A stretch of DNA of 64,000 nt, taken from positions 2,356,001 to 2,420,000 of the forward strand of contig NZ_LT992502.1 in assembly GCF_900324475.1 (NCBI RefSeq), written 5' to 3'. Below the pieces are notes generated by a model that saw only the letters and a list, made by a program, of their open reading frames with translations, was not told the DNA's origin and ran no database searches. The translations under genes were made by a program, and so were the position numbers. Below, piece by piece: positions 8,778-17,416 of this stretch; within the stretch, counting starts at the first letter, position 1; each line of letters begins with the position of its first letter. The stretch comes from Enterobacter bugandensis (GTDB lineage Bacteria > Pseudomonadota > Gammaproteobacteria > Enterobacterales > Enterobacteriaceae).

Positions 8778-9116
8778 CTACTGCCCCAGCTGTGCAAGCG
8801 CGCTATGTTTATCCGGATAGATACGGAAGATGCGATCCATTCGGGTCAGGGTGAACATGTTCATGATCCCGGGGTTCAGAGAGCACAGCGCCATGTCGCC
8901 TTTCCCGTTCATCAGCTTAAACAACGACACCAGCATCCCCAGCCCGCTGCTGTCGATGAAATCCACTTTGCTAAAGTCGACGATTAAGGCTTTATGATCG
9001 CTGCCGATTTCCTCCGTCACGGACGCTTTAAACGTCGCAGCAACGGAGGCGTCCAGCCGTCGGACCGCAGGCGTGAGAATGTTGGCATGCGGTAATCGTT
9101 CGGTGTTAATTATCAT
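8778..9116 (-). CDS. STAS-domain anti-sigma-factor antagonist
   Basis: 112 residues from ATG 9116 (MIINTERLPHANIL); the upstream in-frame extension lacks a good ribosome site. The STAS core holds VDFIDSSGLGML, with the probable phosphoserine at Ser56, matching the DSSG of SpoIIAA and RsbV. In a partner switch the HATPase phosphorylates this Ser and the PP2C phosphatase removes the phosphate. Its start overlaps the end of the PP2C gene by 11 bp, and the HATPase gene follows with no gap, so all three parts are encoded together in stoichiometric order. Confidence 0.85.
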   Translation of the reverse strand: MIINTERLPHANILTPAVRRLDASVAATFKASVTEEIGSDHKALIVDFSKVDFIDSSGLGMLVSLFKLMNGKGDMALCSLNPGIMNMFTLTRMDRIFRIYPDKHSALAQLGQ

Positions 9117-10320
9117 TCTGTTCTCCCTGACGCTCAATCACGAGCAGTGACACGTCATCGGTTAAGGCGATCGGTTCATCACGATTTGCATTGCGCCAGC
9201 CGGTCAGGTGGTCACCGAACCGTGGCAGGAGCTGGTCAACGGGGAGCCGGGCATGCTCATGAAGCCAGCGTTCGAGACGTTGCGTGCCAAACTGCTCGCC
9301 GCTGACGTTCTCACACTCGGTAATACCGTCACTGAATAAGCATAAGCGATCCCCCGGATGGAGGGTAAACGCGACGTCTTCCCAGCTCAGATCCGGGATT
9401 AGCCCGACCGGCGGTCCGCCATCACCCACGGACGTGACGGCGCTGTCCGCATTTACAATGAAGGGAGTAGGATGCCCGGCCTGGCACAGCCACCCTTCAC
9501 CAGTCTCTGGATCGATCACGCCGTAAATGAGCGTGAAATAACTGGTGATGTCGCTCTCTTCACTGCAAAAGCGGCTGTTCAACATCCTGACAACCTCCGC
9601 AGGTGACTGAATCCCCCCCTCTTCGGTAAACAGAAAGCGATCCACCACCCGGCCATGTAAAAACTGGCGAGCCACCGCGAGGGACATCATCGCGGCCCCC
9701 ACGCCGTGACCCGAGACATCAACGCAATAGAATCCCAGATGTGAATCCAGAGGGAAAATATTGAACACATCGCCCGAAACCCAGGCTGACGGCAGGAAAA
9801 GCCAGTCGGAGAAGTAGTCGCCATAGCGTAAGCGGCGTGAAGGCAGCACCGAGTGCTGAACGCGCGCAGCCAGTTCCAGATCTTTTTCAATCTGATGCAA
9901 CGCTTCACTCAGGCGCTTGTTGTGCGCCGCGAGGGTCGCCTCCAGCGTCAGAATACGGACCCCGGCATGGAGCCGCGCCCGCAGTTCAGCCTGCTCAACG
10001 GGCTTACTCAAAAAATCATCCGCTCCGGCATCAAACCCCTGCGTCACGTCCCCGGCATTCTCGCGGGCCGTCAACAGGATGATATACACGTAGCGGCCAA
10101 ACTGACGGTTGCGGATGGTCTGACACAGCGTCAGTCCGTCCATTTCCGGCATTTCCCAGTCGCTTATCACCATGCTGACCGGCTGGCTGGACAAGATTTC
10201 CAGCGCGTCGACACCATTTTCCGCCTCGCTCACGATATATCCCCACTGGGTGAGCATTCGGGAGAGTAACCGACGATAAATCAGCGAATCTTCAACGATT
10301 AACACGTGCAGCGCCGACAT
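9106..10320 (-). CDS. Response-regulator PP2C-type serine phosphatase (REC-linker-SpoIIE)
   Basis: 404 residues. The receiver domain (residues 1-125) has acidic residues Glu10/Asp11, phospho-acceptor Asp54 in MVISDWEMPEMDGL, and Lys in DDFLSKPVE. A coiled linker (LEATLAAHNKRLSEALHQ) leads to a PP2C/SpoIIE domain with GFYCVDVSGHGVGAAMMSL and DRLCLFSDGITE as metal-binding motifs. It resembles RsbU-type and Pseudomonas HsbR-type phosphatases: phosphorylation of the receiver would activate dephosphorylation of the STAS protein encoded next. AGGAGG lies 5 bases before the ATG. No histidine kinase is in the same operon; the soluble hybrid kinase of the divergent operon (19229) is the obvious candidate partner. 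Confidence 0.88.
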   Translation of the reverse strand: MSALHVLIVEDSLIYRRLLSRMLTQWGYIVSEAENGVDALEILSSQPVSMVISDWEMPEMDGLTLCQTIRNRQFGRYVYIILLTARENAGDVTQGFDAGADDFLSKPVEQAELRARLHAGVRILTLEATLAAHNKRLSEALHQIEKDLELAARVQHSVLPSRRLRYGDYFSDWLFLPSAWVSGDVFNIFPLDSHLGFYCVDVSGHGVGAAMMSLAVARQFLHGRVVDRFLFTEEGGIQSPAEVVRMLNSRFCSEESDITSYFTLIYGVIDPETGEGWLCQAGHPTPFIVNADSAVTSVGDGGPPVGLIPDLSWEDVAFTLHPGDRLCLFSDGITECENVSGEQFGTQRLERWLHEHARLPVDQLLPRFGDHLTGWRNANRDEPIALTDDVSLLVIERQGEQNDN

Positions 10321-10329
10321 ACATCCCTC

Positions 10330-11229
10330 CTAAAGCGGTAAGAACCAGATGAGGCTCACGGTCCCTTCCCTGAATTTTGCATTCCCGTTGCCGTGCCCCG
10401 GATAGCGCGTTCCCGCATAGTTCGCGTACTGGATGGAGAACGAACCCGGCGTATAGCCGGCATAACCGAAGCTGTAGCTGTAATCGCCGTTCCAGGGCTG
10501 CTGCTGGCTGCTGTCCGGGAACCAGAATGCCGTCGCGCGAACGAAGAAATGTTGTTTGAAGGTGTAGCCGCAGCCGCCGAGCATGACGTTTTTATTTTTG
10601 CGGATGTCATCGCTGCTGAGGTCGTAGTAGCGCGGTACCCAGCTGTACCCGACCTGGCAAATGATGGAATCCCCTTTATTAATCAGGAGCGTGTTTTCAA
10701 CCGGTTTCGGTAGTGAAAACTTATAGGCCAGCGTGAAGGCGCCCTGTTCGAAATAGGTGTGTCGTCGGCTGCCCGATGTCCAGAAATGGTTATCGCCGTA
10801 GTTGCTGTAAACCAGACTCACGGTGTTGGCGTGCCAGTCATCGTAGCCGAAGCTGTAGCGAAAATCGGCGGAATAGCGGCTGGTGTCTCTGACCGGCAGT
10901 CGGGACGTAATGTTGGCAAACCAGAAGCTGTAGGGGGAATACTGAAGGCTGAGATTCAGCGTCTGGTTAATCTTTTTCTTTTCCGTGGCGGTGTCTGAAC
11001 TGTTAGGAATGCTCATCCACTGCTCTTTCAGTCCCGAGCTAAAGCTCAGCGCACCTGAGAATTTCTTGTCGTTACCCGAGAACAGGCGCCCCCAACGGCT
11101 GGTAAAAACGCCTGCCTGAACGGGTTCACCGTTCTTATCGCGCAGGGTTTCTTTATCACTGCTTTGCGCCGCCTCCGCGGCGGGTATCGCGGCAAGCAGC
11201 ACGCCCGCCAGAAGCCATTTTTCGCGCAT
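10330..11229 (-). CDS. Outer-membrane beta-barrel protein of the polysaccharide locus
   Basis: 299 residues from ATG 11229, which has AAGGA eight bases upstream; ATG 11238 sits directly on the same Shine-Dalgarno and is less likely. A signal peptide (MREKWLLAGVLLAAIPAAEA) is followed by many alternating aromatic strands (SYSFGYAGYTPGSFSIQYAN, RYSFGYDDWHANTVSLVY) and ends GTVSLIWFLPL, a plausible outer-membrane assembly signal. I do not recognise a named family beyond a YaiO-like impression of size and location. Its place between the OpgC acyltransferase and the partner-switch genes suggests a pore or scaffold for polymer export. Confidence 0.7.
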   Translation of the reverse strand: MREKWLLAGVLLAAIPAAEAAQSSDKETLRDKNGEPVQAGVFTSRWGRLFSGNDKKFSGALSFSSGLKEQWMSIPNSSDTATEKKKINQTLNLSLQYSPYSFWFANITSRLPVRDTSRYSADFRYSFGYDDWHANTVSLVYSNYGDNHFWTSGSRRHTYFEQGAFTLAYKFSLPKPVENTLLINKGDSIICQVGYSWVPRYYDLSSDDIRKNKNVMLGGCGYTFKQHFFVRATAFWFPDSSQQQPWNGDYSYSFGYAGYTPGSFSIQYANYAGTRYPGHGNGNAKFREGTVSLIWFLPL

Positions 11230-11240
11230 AACCGCCATCC

Positions 11241-12458
11241 TTAGTTAGGTATCCAGCGTGCGCCGACGTCGTATTTTGCCATCAGCCACAAAATACCCAG
11301 TGCCGCCGCATGCACTAACGTGTTCTCTATCCAGGCGTGACGCCATAAATCGAAGGTGATGAACTGACTCACCAGCAGCACCACGTAAACATGCAAAATA
11401 AAGGTATAGAGCGAGTGCTGCCCTAGCGGGATGAGGAACCATCCCAGCAGGCGGTTGAGCGGCGTCCAGCAATACGTCAGCACCAGGTAGACGGTGACCA
11501 TCAGGGCGATATCGTTCAATACCCGCACCGGGCCCAGCCCATTCTTCGCCGCCCAGGTGTGATAAAACGAATTGAAGCTGTCAGGCGGGATGACGTGCAT
11601 CAGCAGCGCGGGCGGCATAAACGGGTTGGTATGGTTCTGGGCAACAAATCCCAGCACCAGTGACACCATGACCAGCGCCACCACCACCCCTTTGCCCGGG
11701 GGCGTCCGGGCGAACGAGAGCAGTTCGGCTTTATACCAGCCGCTGGCCATGCCCAGCACAAAGATGAACTGCCAGGCGAGCAGCGGGAAGGCAAATTCGA
11801 ATTCCGACGGCGTCAGCCGAAGCGGCCACCGCTGCCACAGGCTGTACACCAGCAGCGACATCCCTAACAGCCACCAGACTTTTCCTTTCTGCAGCATCCC
11901 TAAAAATAGCGGGCTGAGTAGCAGCAAAAAGATATACAGTCCGAGAATTTGCGTCTGGTGGGGGCCGATCTGCAAATAGAGAATAATGTTGAACCAGGTC
12001 TCTTTAATTTGCGGCGTCACAGGATAAAGCGACCAGCTTTGACCTGAAAATCGGTCGGTAAAATGGGTGACCTCGAAAACGTTAATATGTGGGATATAGG
12101 CCAGCAGAATAAACGACACTATGATAATGATATTTACGCGATATATTTTCCATGCCCTGAGATAAAGCCCCCAGGAAACCGTAAGCAAAACCACTTTTTG
12201 CAGACGCGCGCGATTCAGCATTCCCAGCATAAACCCGGAGAGAATGACAAAGCCTTCTGCACCTGTTGTTAACCCAAAACGCTCCCAGGAGAATATATTA
12301 AATATCGACATCACCTCCGTATGCGCCACGACCATCATGACGAGGGCAATGCCGCGCATAAAGTCAATTCTCAGGTCACGGGCACCTGCAACGGAATACC
12401 TCCATGTTATTGATTTAGCGTCATCTTCTTGCGCAATCGACGGCGCAACATGGCTCAT
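11241..12458 (-). CDS. OpgC-family membrane acyltransferase
   Basis: 405 residues with about ten transmembrane segments. The opening YSVAGARDLRIDFMRGIAL followed by VMMVVAHTEV and GAEGFVILSGFMLG is the signature of the OpgC_C family, which adds succinyl groups to osmoregulated periplasmic glucans. Because no opgG/opgH pair is here and a cellulose-synthase-like gene diverges from it, I infer that it acylates the polymer made by this locus. Start ATG 12458 has AAAGGACA upstream. It leads the operon opgC-like, beta-barrel, PP2C, STAS, HATPase, with a two-base gap to the barrel reading frame. Confidence 0.82.
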   Translation of the reverse strand: MSHVAPSIAQEDDAKSITWRYSVAGARDLRIDFMRGIALVMMVVAHTEVMSIFNIFSWERFGLTTGAEGFVILSGFMLGMLNRARLQKVVLLTVSWGLYLRAWKIYRVNIIIIVSFILLAYIPHINVFEVTHFTDRFSGQSWSLYPVTPQIKETWFNIILYLQIGPHQTQILGLYIFLLLLSPLFLGMLQKGKVWWLLGMSLLVYSLWQRWPLRLTPSEFEFAFPLLAWQFIFVLGMASGWYKAELLSFARTPPGKGVVVALVMVSLVLGFVAQNHTNPFMPPALLMHVIPPDSFNSFYHTWAAKNGLGPVRVLNDIALMVTVYLVLTYCWTPLNRLLGWFLIPLGQHSLYTFILHVYVVLLVSQFITFDLWRHAWIENTLVHAAALGILWLMAKYDVGARWIPN

Positions 12459-12609
12459 AGGGTGTCCTTTGCCTGAAAACGAAAATTAAGGTCTAAATAA
12501 AGTAGATAGTCTAAAGGAATAGTAACTGCAATTTATCACCGGCAGATGAAACATATTAAGCAGAATTAAATCCAAATTAATCACCACTTCATATTAATAA
12601 AAACGACGC

Positions 12610-12637
12610 TGGACACTTTTATTCGGCGTTCTACACT
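12610..12637 (+). promoter_or_regulatory. Candidate sigma-70 promoter for the glycosyltransferase operon
   Basis: TGGACA (12610-12615), 16 bases, TACACT (12632-12637) in the AT-rich 280-bp divergent spacer 12459-12738. Transcription would start near 12644, leaving about 95 untranslated bases before ATG 12739. Apart from this and AT-richness I see no strong dyad in the spacer. Confidence 0.35.
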
Positions 12638-12738
12638 TATCTTAAATCTTGTTTACTCGCTATTTTCTTTCGCTTTTGGGCAACTGTCTGCGCAGCAGAA
12701 TGGGTCTGCATTTTCACGGAATCAGGAACGCCGGAACT

Positions 12739-14556
12739 ATGGATTTTTATTTTTCCCGTTTTGAACATCGTCGTCCTCCGGAACCGTTAACAACACCGCG
12801 TTGGGTCATGATGACCTGGCAGGTATTAGCGGTCGCGGCGCTTATTCTGGGTGCAAATTATATTTACTGGCGCTGGACCGCCTCCCTGAATACTGACGCA
12901 CTATGGTATGCCATACCGCTGGTCCTCGCCGAAACGCTGGCGTGGATAGGGACCGTGCTGTTTACCATCAACTTATGGAAAGAACAGGATCCCCCCCAGT
13001 GTCCGCCCCCCGGCGAAATCAACGAATGCCTGTTTCCGGAAGAGGCCGTAGAACCTCGTCCTGTTAAAGTGGATTTGTTCATTGCCACCTACTCGGAAGA
13101 CACCGAGCTGGTCAGGCTGTCCATTCGCGACGCCCTGAAGATGGCCTACCCGTACCCGATTGACTACCGGATCCACGTGCTTGATGACGGCCGCCGCCCG
13201 GAGATGAAAGCCGTCTGCGACGAGGAAGGCGTTAACTATATCAGCCGCCAGACCAACATCGGCTTTAAGGCCGGCAACCTGCGCAACGGTCTTGAGCAAA
13301 CCGACGGTGATTTCATTGTTATCTGCGACGCCGATACCCGCGTATTTCCCACCCTGCTCAGCCATACGCTGGGCTATTTTCGCGATCCGGACGTGGCCTG
13401 GGTGCAGACGCCGCAGTGGTTCTTCGACCTTCCGGAAGGAGAAAATCTTTCACGCTGGGGCCAGCGAAAAGCCGGAAAAGTGGGCTACGGTCTGGGCTGG
13501 CTGATTCAAAAGTGTGTTGGCCCGGTGACCGTAGGCCGCGACCCGTTTTTTAACGATCCGCGCATGTTCTATGACGTGATCCTGCGGCGGCGCAACTGGG
13601 CGAACGCGGCTTTCTGCTGCGGCGCGGCCTCCATCCACCGGCGCGAGGCGGTCATGCAGGCCGCGCTGAGAAGCTACGTCTGGTCCGTCGAAGAGGAGAT
13701 CCATCGCCATACCCGCGACATCCGCGATGAAGAAACCCGCGAAGCGCTGCAGGAGGCGATGCGCCCGCACGTGGCGTTTGACACCGAGCTCACCCCCTAC
13801 AAATTTCACGTCTCCGAAGATATTTACACCTCGGTGCTGCTGCACGGTGACGCCGCGCGACGCTGGCGCTCGGTCATGCATCCGCGGGTGGAGTCGAAGA
13901 TGCTCTCTCCGCAGGATATGCTGACCTGGATGATCCAGCGCTTTAAATACGCCGCCGGCTCGCTGGATATTTTGTTCCATGACAATATCTTCAGCCGTCG
14001 CCGCTTCCGGCTTTCCCTCCCCCAGACGCTGATGTATGCCACCACCTTCTGGTCTTACATGGCCTGCGTGTGGAACACGGTATTTTTGATTTCGCCCATT
14101 ATCTATCTGTTCACCGGCATTCCGCCGGTATCCGCATGGTCGACGCCGTTCTATCTCCACTTTCTCCCCTTTTTTATCTTCTCTGAACTGGCGTTTATGT
14201 TCGGGACATGGGGGATCTCGGCCTGGGACGGCAGGGCCTCTTACCTCTCCTTCTTTTCCATGAACCTGCGCGCGCTCAATACCGTGCTGCGGGGCGAGCA
14301 GATCAAATTTCACGTCACGCCAAAAGAGCGGCAGACGGGCCGTTTTCTCTACCTGGTGAAGCCGCAGATTGCCATTGTGGTGCTGACCCTCGCAGGGCTT
14401 ATCTGGGGCGGTATTCAGGTGGCGCGTGGACAGGTGGACGACCCCTCCGGCTACGTCATCAATATTTTCTGGGGAGGGGTGAACATCGCCGCCATGCTGC
14501 CGCTGATTTTCGCGGCCATGTGGACGCCCGCCGAAGAGGATGAGGTCACCCAATGA
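12739..14556 (+). CDS. Cellulose-synthase-like family 2 glycosyltransferase
   Basis: 605 residues from ATG 12739 (AGGAA 10 bases upstream); an in-frame TTG at 12649 would begin right at the predicted transcript start. Two N-terminal membrane helices, a cytoplasmic GT2 domain with VLDDGRRP (Asp149/150), CDADTR (Asp197/199), TPQWF and VSEDIYT (Asp361 the likely base), then at least four C-terminal helices. The processive Q-x-x-R-W motif appears as QRFKY (400-404). There is no PilZ domain, so direct c-di-GMP control like BcsA is not expected. It probably makes and extrudes a beta-linked polymer. The downstream DUF3131 gene overlaps by ATGA. Confidence 0.88.
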   Translation: MDFYFSRFEHRRPPEPLTTPRWVMMTWQVLAVAALILGANYIYWRWTASLNTDALWYAIPLVLAETLAWIGTVLFTINLWKEQDPPQCPPPGEINECLFPEEAVEPRPVKVDLFIATYSEDTELVRLSIRDALKMAYPYPIDYRIHVLDDGRRPEMKAVCDEEGVNYISRQTNIGFKAGNLRNGLEQTDGDFIVICDADTRVFPTLLSHTLGYFRDPDVAWVQTPQWFFDLPEGENLSRWGQRKAGKVGYGLGWLIQKCVGPVTVGRDPFFNDPRMFYDVILRRRNWANAAFCCGAASIHRREAVMQAALRSYVWSVEEEIHRHTRDIRDEETREALQEAMRPHVAFDTELTPYKFHVSEDIYTSVLLHGDAARRWRSVMHPRVESKMLSPQDMLTWMIQRFKYAAGSLDILFHDNIFSRRRFRLSLPQTLMYATTFWSYMACVWNTVFLISPIIYLFTGIPPVSAWSTPFYLHFLPFFIFSELAFMFGTWGISAWDGRASYLSFFSMNLRALNTVLRGEQIKFHVTPKERQTGRFLYLVKPQIAIVVLTLAGLIWGGIQVARGQVDDPSGYVINIFWGGVNIAAMLPLIFAAMWTPAEEDEVTQ

Positions 14557-15872
14557 GGATACGTGATGCCCTGCTGCCCGCGCGCAGCTACCTCACCATT
14601 TTGCTCGGGTTCCTGCTCGGCTTTGCCATTGTGGTCTGGGTGGAGAAACAGCTGCCCACGCGCGTGGAAAGCAGCGGCGGCATCGCGCTCAGCAAAGACT
14701 TCCCGCCGCTGCCTGCGAAACGCGCCCTGACCTATGACGAAGCCATCTGGGCGCGGGTCGCCTGGCAATACTACGTGAATAATACCCAGCCAAACGGGCT
14801 GGCGAATGCCAGCGACGGTGAACCCTGGCTGAGCCTATGGAGCGTGGGAAGCTACCTGTTGGCGACCGCTGCCGCAGAGCAGCTCAACATTATTTCCGCC
14901 GATGAGTTCGACGAGAGGATCGGTACGGCCCTGTTCGCGCTGGGGCAGCTGCCGCTCAACGAGCGAGGCCTCCCAGCCGCGTATTACCATGCCGACACCC
15001 TGAAAATCCTCGGCAAACCCGACGCCTCGGCAATTGGGCTGAGCCGCCTGCTGACGGCGCTTCAGACCCTCCTGTGGCGCTATCCTCAGCACGCGGCGGC
15101 TATCCACGATCTCTTCAGCCTCTGGAACACCGGCGCTCTGATTGAACATAACGTCCAAAGCCAGGCGGCCGTGCCGCTCCATCATTGGACGCTGACCGAT
15201 GACGAACAGCGAGACAGCTTTGGCTACCGTCTCTATGCCAGCCATACGCTGCGCCTGATTGACAGCGCTGCAGGCCTCGCGGTGACCAACCCGCCTGAAG
15301 GGCAAAAGATGATCGATCTGGACGGCGTGATGGTGCCGGATGAAGGGCTACGCACGCCCTGGGGCAAGCAAACCTCCCTGATCAGTCTCCCCTACCTGTT
15401 AACCGGCCTTGAGCTGGGCTTTGACGCGCAGAGCGCTGAGATTGCGTGGCGGATTATGCAGATCCAGCAGCGGCGTCATAGCCTGCGCAGCCCAAAACAG
15501 CCTGTCAGCACGGATTACGCCGAACCGGCGCCGGATTACGTCAACGATCTGCCGAACAGGCAGCCGGTACAGGCGCGCAACCTGCGCGACGAGGTGCCGG
15601 AGAAAGTGGCAATTACCTCCACCCGCACCGCGTTTGCCTGGTATGCCCTGTTCCGCAACAGCTGGAGCGAAGCGCTGCGCCAGCAGGTTCTGCCGCTTCA
15701 GGTACCGGGTAAAGGCTGGCAGCGCGGATTAAATCTTAACAACAGCGTCAATGCCGTCGTGGACGCCGATACCAATGCCATTGTGCTGGAAAGTCTGTCT
15801 TACATCGCGCATGGTCAGATGCTCTGTCTGGCCTGCCTCTACACTTCCCCCTCAGCAGGAGCAACGCCATGA
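14553..15872 (+). CDS. DUF3131 protein 1, membrane-anchored and divergent
   Basis: 439 residues with one N-terminal membrane anchor (SYLTILLGFLLGFAIVVWV) and a large periplasmic part. It carries the family opening WARVAWQYYVNNTQPNGLAN and PYLLTGLELGF, but the FQLWGF motif of the two downstream paralogues is absent; FGYRLYASHTLRL stands in its place. The middle contains a Pro-rich insert (near EPAPDYVNDLPNRQP). Function unknown; DUF3131 domains look like alpha-helical barrels often linked to polysaccharide genes, which is my inference from Trp/Tyr-rich repeats. It overlaps its neighbours by four bases at both ends, so translation is coupled. Confidence 0.8.
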   Translation: MRIRDALLPARSYLTILLGFLLGFAIVVWVEKQLPTRVESSGGIALSKDFPPLPAKRALTYDEAIWARVAWQYYVNNTQPNGLANASDGEPWLSLWSVGSYLLATAAAEQLNIISADEFDERIGTALFALGQLPLNERGLPAAYYHADTLKILGKPDASAIGLSRLLTALQTLLWRYPQHAAAIHDLFSLWNTGALIEHNVQSQAAVPLHHWTLTDDEQRDSFGYRLYASHTLRLIDSAAGLAVTNPPEGQKMIDLDGVMVPDEGLRTPWGKQTSLISLPYLLTGLELGFDAQSAEIAWRIMQIQQRRHSLRSPKQPVSTDYAEPAPDYVNDLPNRQPVQARNLRDEVPEKVAITSTRTAFAWYALFRNSWSEALRQQVLPLQVPGKGWQRGLNLNNSVNAVVDADTNAIVLESLSYIAHGQMLCLACLYTSPSAGATP

Positions 15873-17416
15873 AGCCACGATCCCCGATCCTTTTCCACCT
15901 GCTCACGGGAATAACGATCTGCTGGCTGGCGTTATCGACCGTGCGTGCGGACACCGAGCTTCCTGCATCAGGTTACTCCCCGCGCAGCGGCGAGCTGACG
16001 GTCCGAGAGATGACCATCGCGAAAAACGCCTGGCAGTATTTCGTCACCAACTATCAGCCCACGACGGGCCTGGTGAATGCGGTCAACAAATTTCCCTCCA
16101 CCACCATGTGGGACAGCGCCTCCTATCTGGCCGCCCTGACGGCGGCGCGCGAGCTCGGGATCATTGATAAAGCGGAATTTGACCGCCGGATGCTGAAATT
16201 TCTCGCCACGTTAAACACCCTGGTACTGTTCCGCAACGAGCTACCCAACAAGGCCTATAACACCATCAGCGCCCAGAAGGTGGACTACACCAACAAGCCC
16301 GGCGAAATTGGCTTCTCGGCGCTGGATATCGGGCGAATGCTGGTCTGGCTGAAAATCGTCAAAGAGCGCTATCCGGAATACGGCAACAGCATTGATAACG
16401 TGGTGCTCGGCTGGGATTTCAGCCACGCGATCGACCCCTGCGGCACGCTGTACGGGGCCTATCTCGAGAACGGCCAGCCGAAGTACGTTCAGGAAGGTCG
16501 GCTGGGCTATGAAGAGTACGGCGCGGCCGGGTTCCAGCTTTGGGGGTTTAATACCTGTAAAGCCAGCCGTCCGCAGCCTTATGAGCTGGCCGAAATCTAC
16601 TGCGTGCTGGTCCCGTACGATACGCGCGACCCGCGCAACACGTCGCAGCATAACTACGTGGTGACGGAATCCTACCTGCTCTACGGGCTGGAGTTCGGCT
16701 TTGATAAACCGACCGACCGGGATAACGCCCCGCGCGACTACTCCCTGACGTGGATGAAAAACTTTGCTGACCGCGTTTATCAGGCTCAGGAGAACCGCTA
16801 TACCATTACCGGCGTCCTCACCGCGCGCTCCGAGCACCAGCTCGATAAGGCTCCTTACTTCGTCTATGACACCGTCTTCAGCGACGGATACAACTGGAAC
16901 ACCATTACCGATAAAGGCCAGTTCGTCCCCAACGCTGCCGCGATATCGCTGAAGGCGGCGCTGGGCATGTGGGTGTTGTGGAACTCCCCCTATACCGACC
17001 GCCTGCTGAATACGATTGAGAATGCCAACGAAGAGGGAAAAGGCTACTACGAAGGGCTGTATGAAAACGGTGACGGCCCGATCAAAGAGTTCACCGCGAA
17101 TAATAACGGCATCATGCTGGAAGCCCTGCTGTTCAAGAAAGAGGGAAAACTGCTGGCCTTCAACACCGACAACCCAAAGAGCAAGGATTTTGCCCCGTCG
17201 CTGTGGGATCGCAAGCTGCTCGATCAGTTTGAAGAGAACAACGCGCTGCGCAGCCGTCCGTTCCTTAGCAGCACACCGGCCGTAAAAAGCTGGTGCGACC
17301 GGACCGGCGTCACGCAGCGTACCAAACCCGCCTGTCAGGCCTGTCAGTGCGCGTCATGCAGCGTGGACGAGCCCGTTAAACTGCCTCCGGTGACTGCGCA
17401 ATGCTTAAAACCTTAG
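15869..17416 (+). CDS. DUF3131 protein 2, exported, with Cys-rich tail
   Basis: 515 residues with a signal peptide ending near LSTVRAD. Full set of family motifs: NAWQYFVTNYQPTTGLVNAV, TTMWDSASYLAAL, EYGAAGFQLWGF, LLYGLEFGFDKP, GYNWNT and an acidic YYEGLYENGDGP near the end. The last ~40 residues hold six cysteines, four of them in CQACQCASC, unlike the paralogues. This could be a disulphide-locked tail, a metal site or an attachment point. It is encoded between two paralogues with ATGA coupling upstream and a 16-bp overlap downstream. Enzymatic activity on the polymer is possible but unproven. Confidence 0.82.
   Translation: MKPRSPILFHLLTGITICWLALSTVRADTELPASGYSPRSGELTVREMTIAKNAWQYFVTNYQPTTGLVNAVNKFPSTTMWDSASYLAALTAARELGIIDKAEFDRRMLKFLATLNTLVLFRNELPNKAYNTISAQKVDYTNKPGEIGFSALDIGRMLVWLKIVKERYPEYGNSIDNVVLGWDFSHAIDPCGTLYGAYLENGQPKYVQEGRLGYEEYGAAGFQLWGFNTCKASRPQPYELAEIYCVLVPYDTRDPRNTSQHNYVVTESYLLYGLEFGFDKPTDRDNAPRDYSLTWMKNFADRVYQAQENRYTITGVLTARSEHQLDKAPYFVYDTVFSDGYNWNTITDKGQFVPNAAAISLKAALGMWVLWNSPYTDRLLNTIENANEEGKGYYEGLYENGDGPIKEFTANNNGIMLEALLFKKEGKLLAFNTDNPKSKDFAPSLWDRKLLDQFEENNALRSRPFLSSTPAVKSWCDRTGVTQRTKPACQACQCASCSVDEPVKLPPVTAQCLKP

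Noticed and set aside
10330..11238. Calling the outer-membrane barrel YaiO
   Set aside because: Length and motifs do not clearly match; only location and general barrel features are similar.
12481..12560. Promoter for the opgC-like operon
   Set aside because: TTGCAG with TATCTA at 17-bp spacing can be drawn on the minus strand, but both boxes are poor matches, so it was not listed as a feature.
12649..12738. TTG start extending the glycosyltransferase by 30 residues
   Set aside because: It lies at the predicted transcription start, has no Shine-Dalgarno, and the added residues are not family-like; ATG 12739 is better.
13450..14553. 367-codon minus-strand frame opposite the glycosyltransferase
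   Set aside because: Shadow frame, no motif, no ribosome site.
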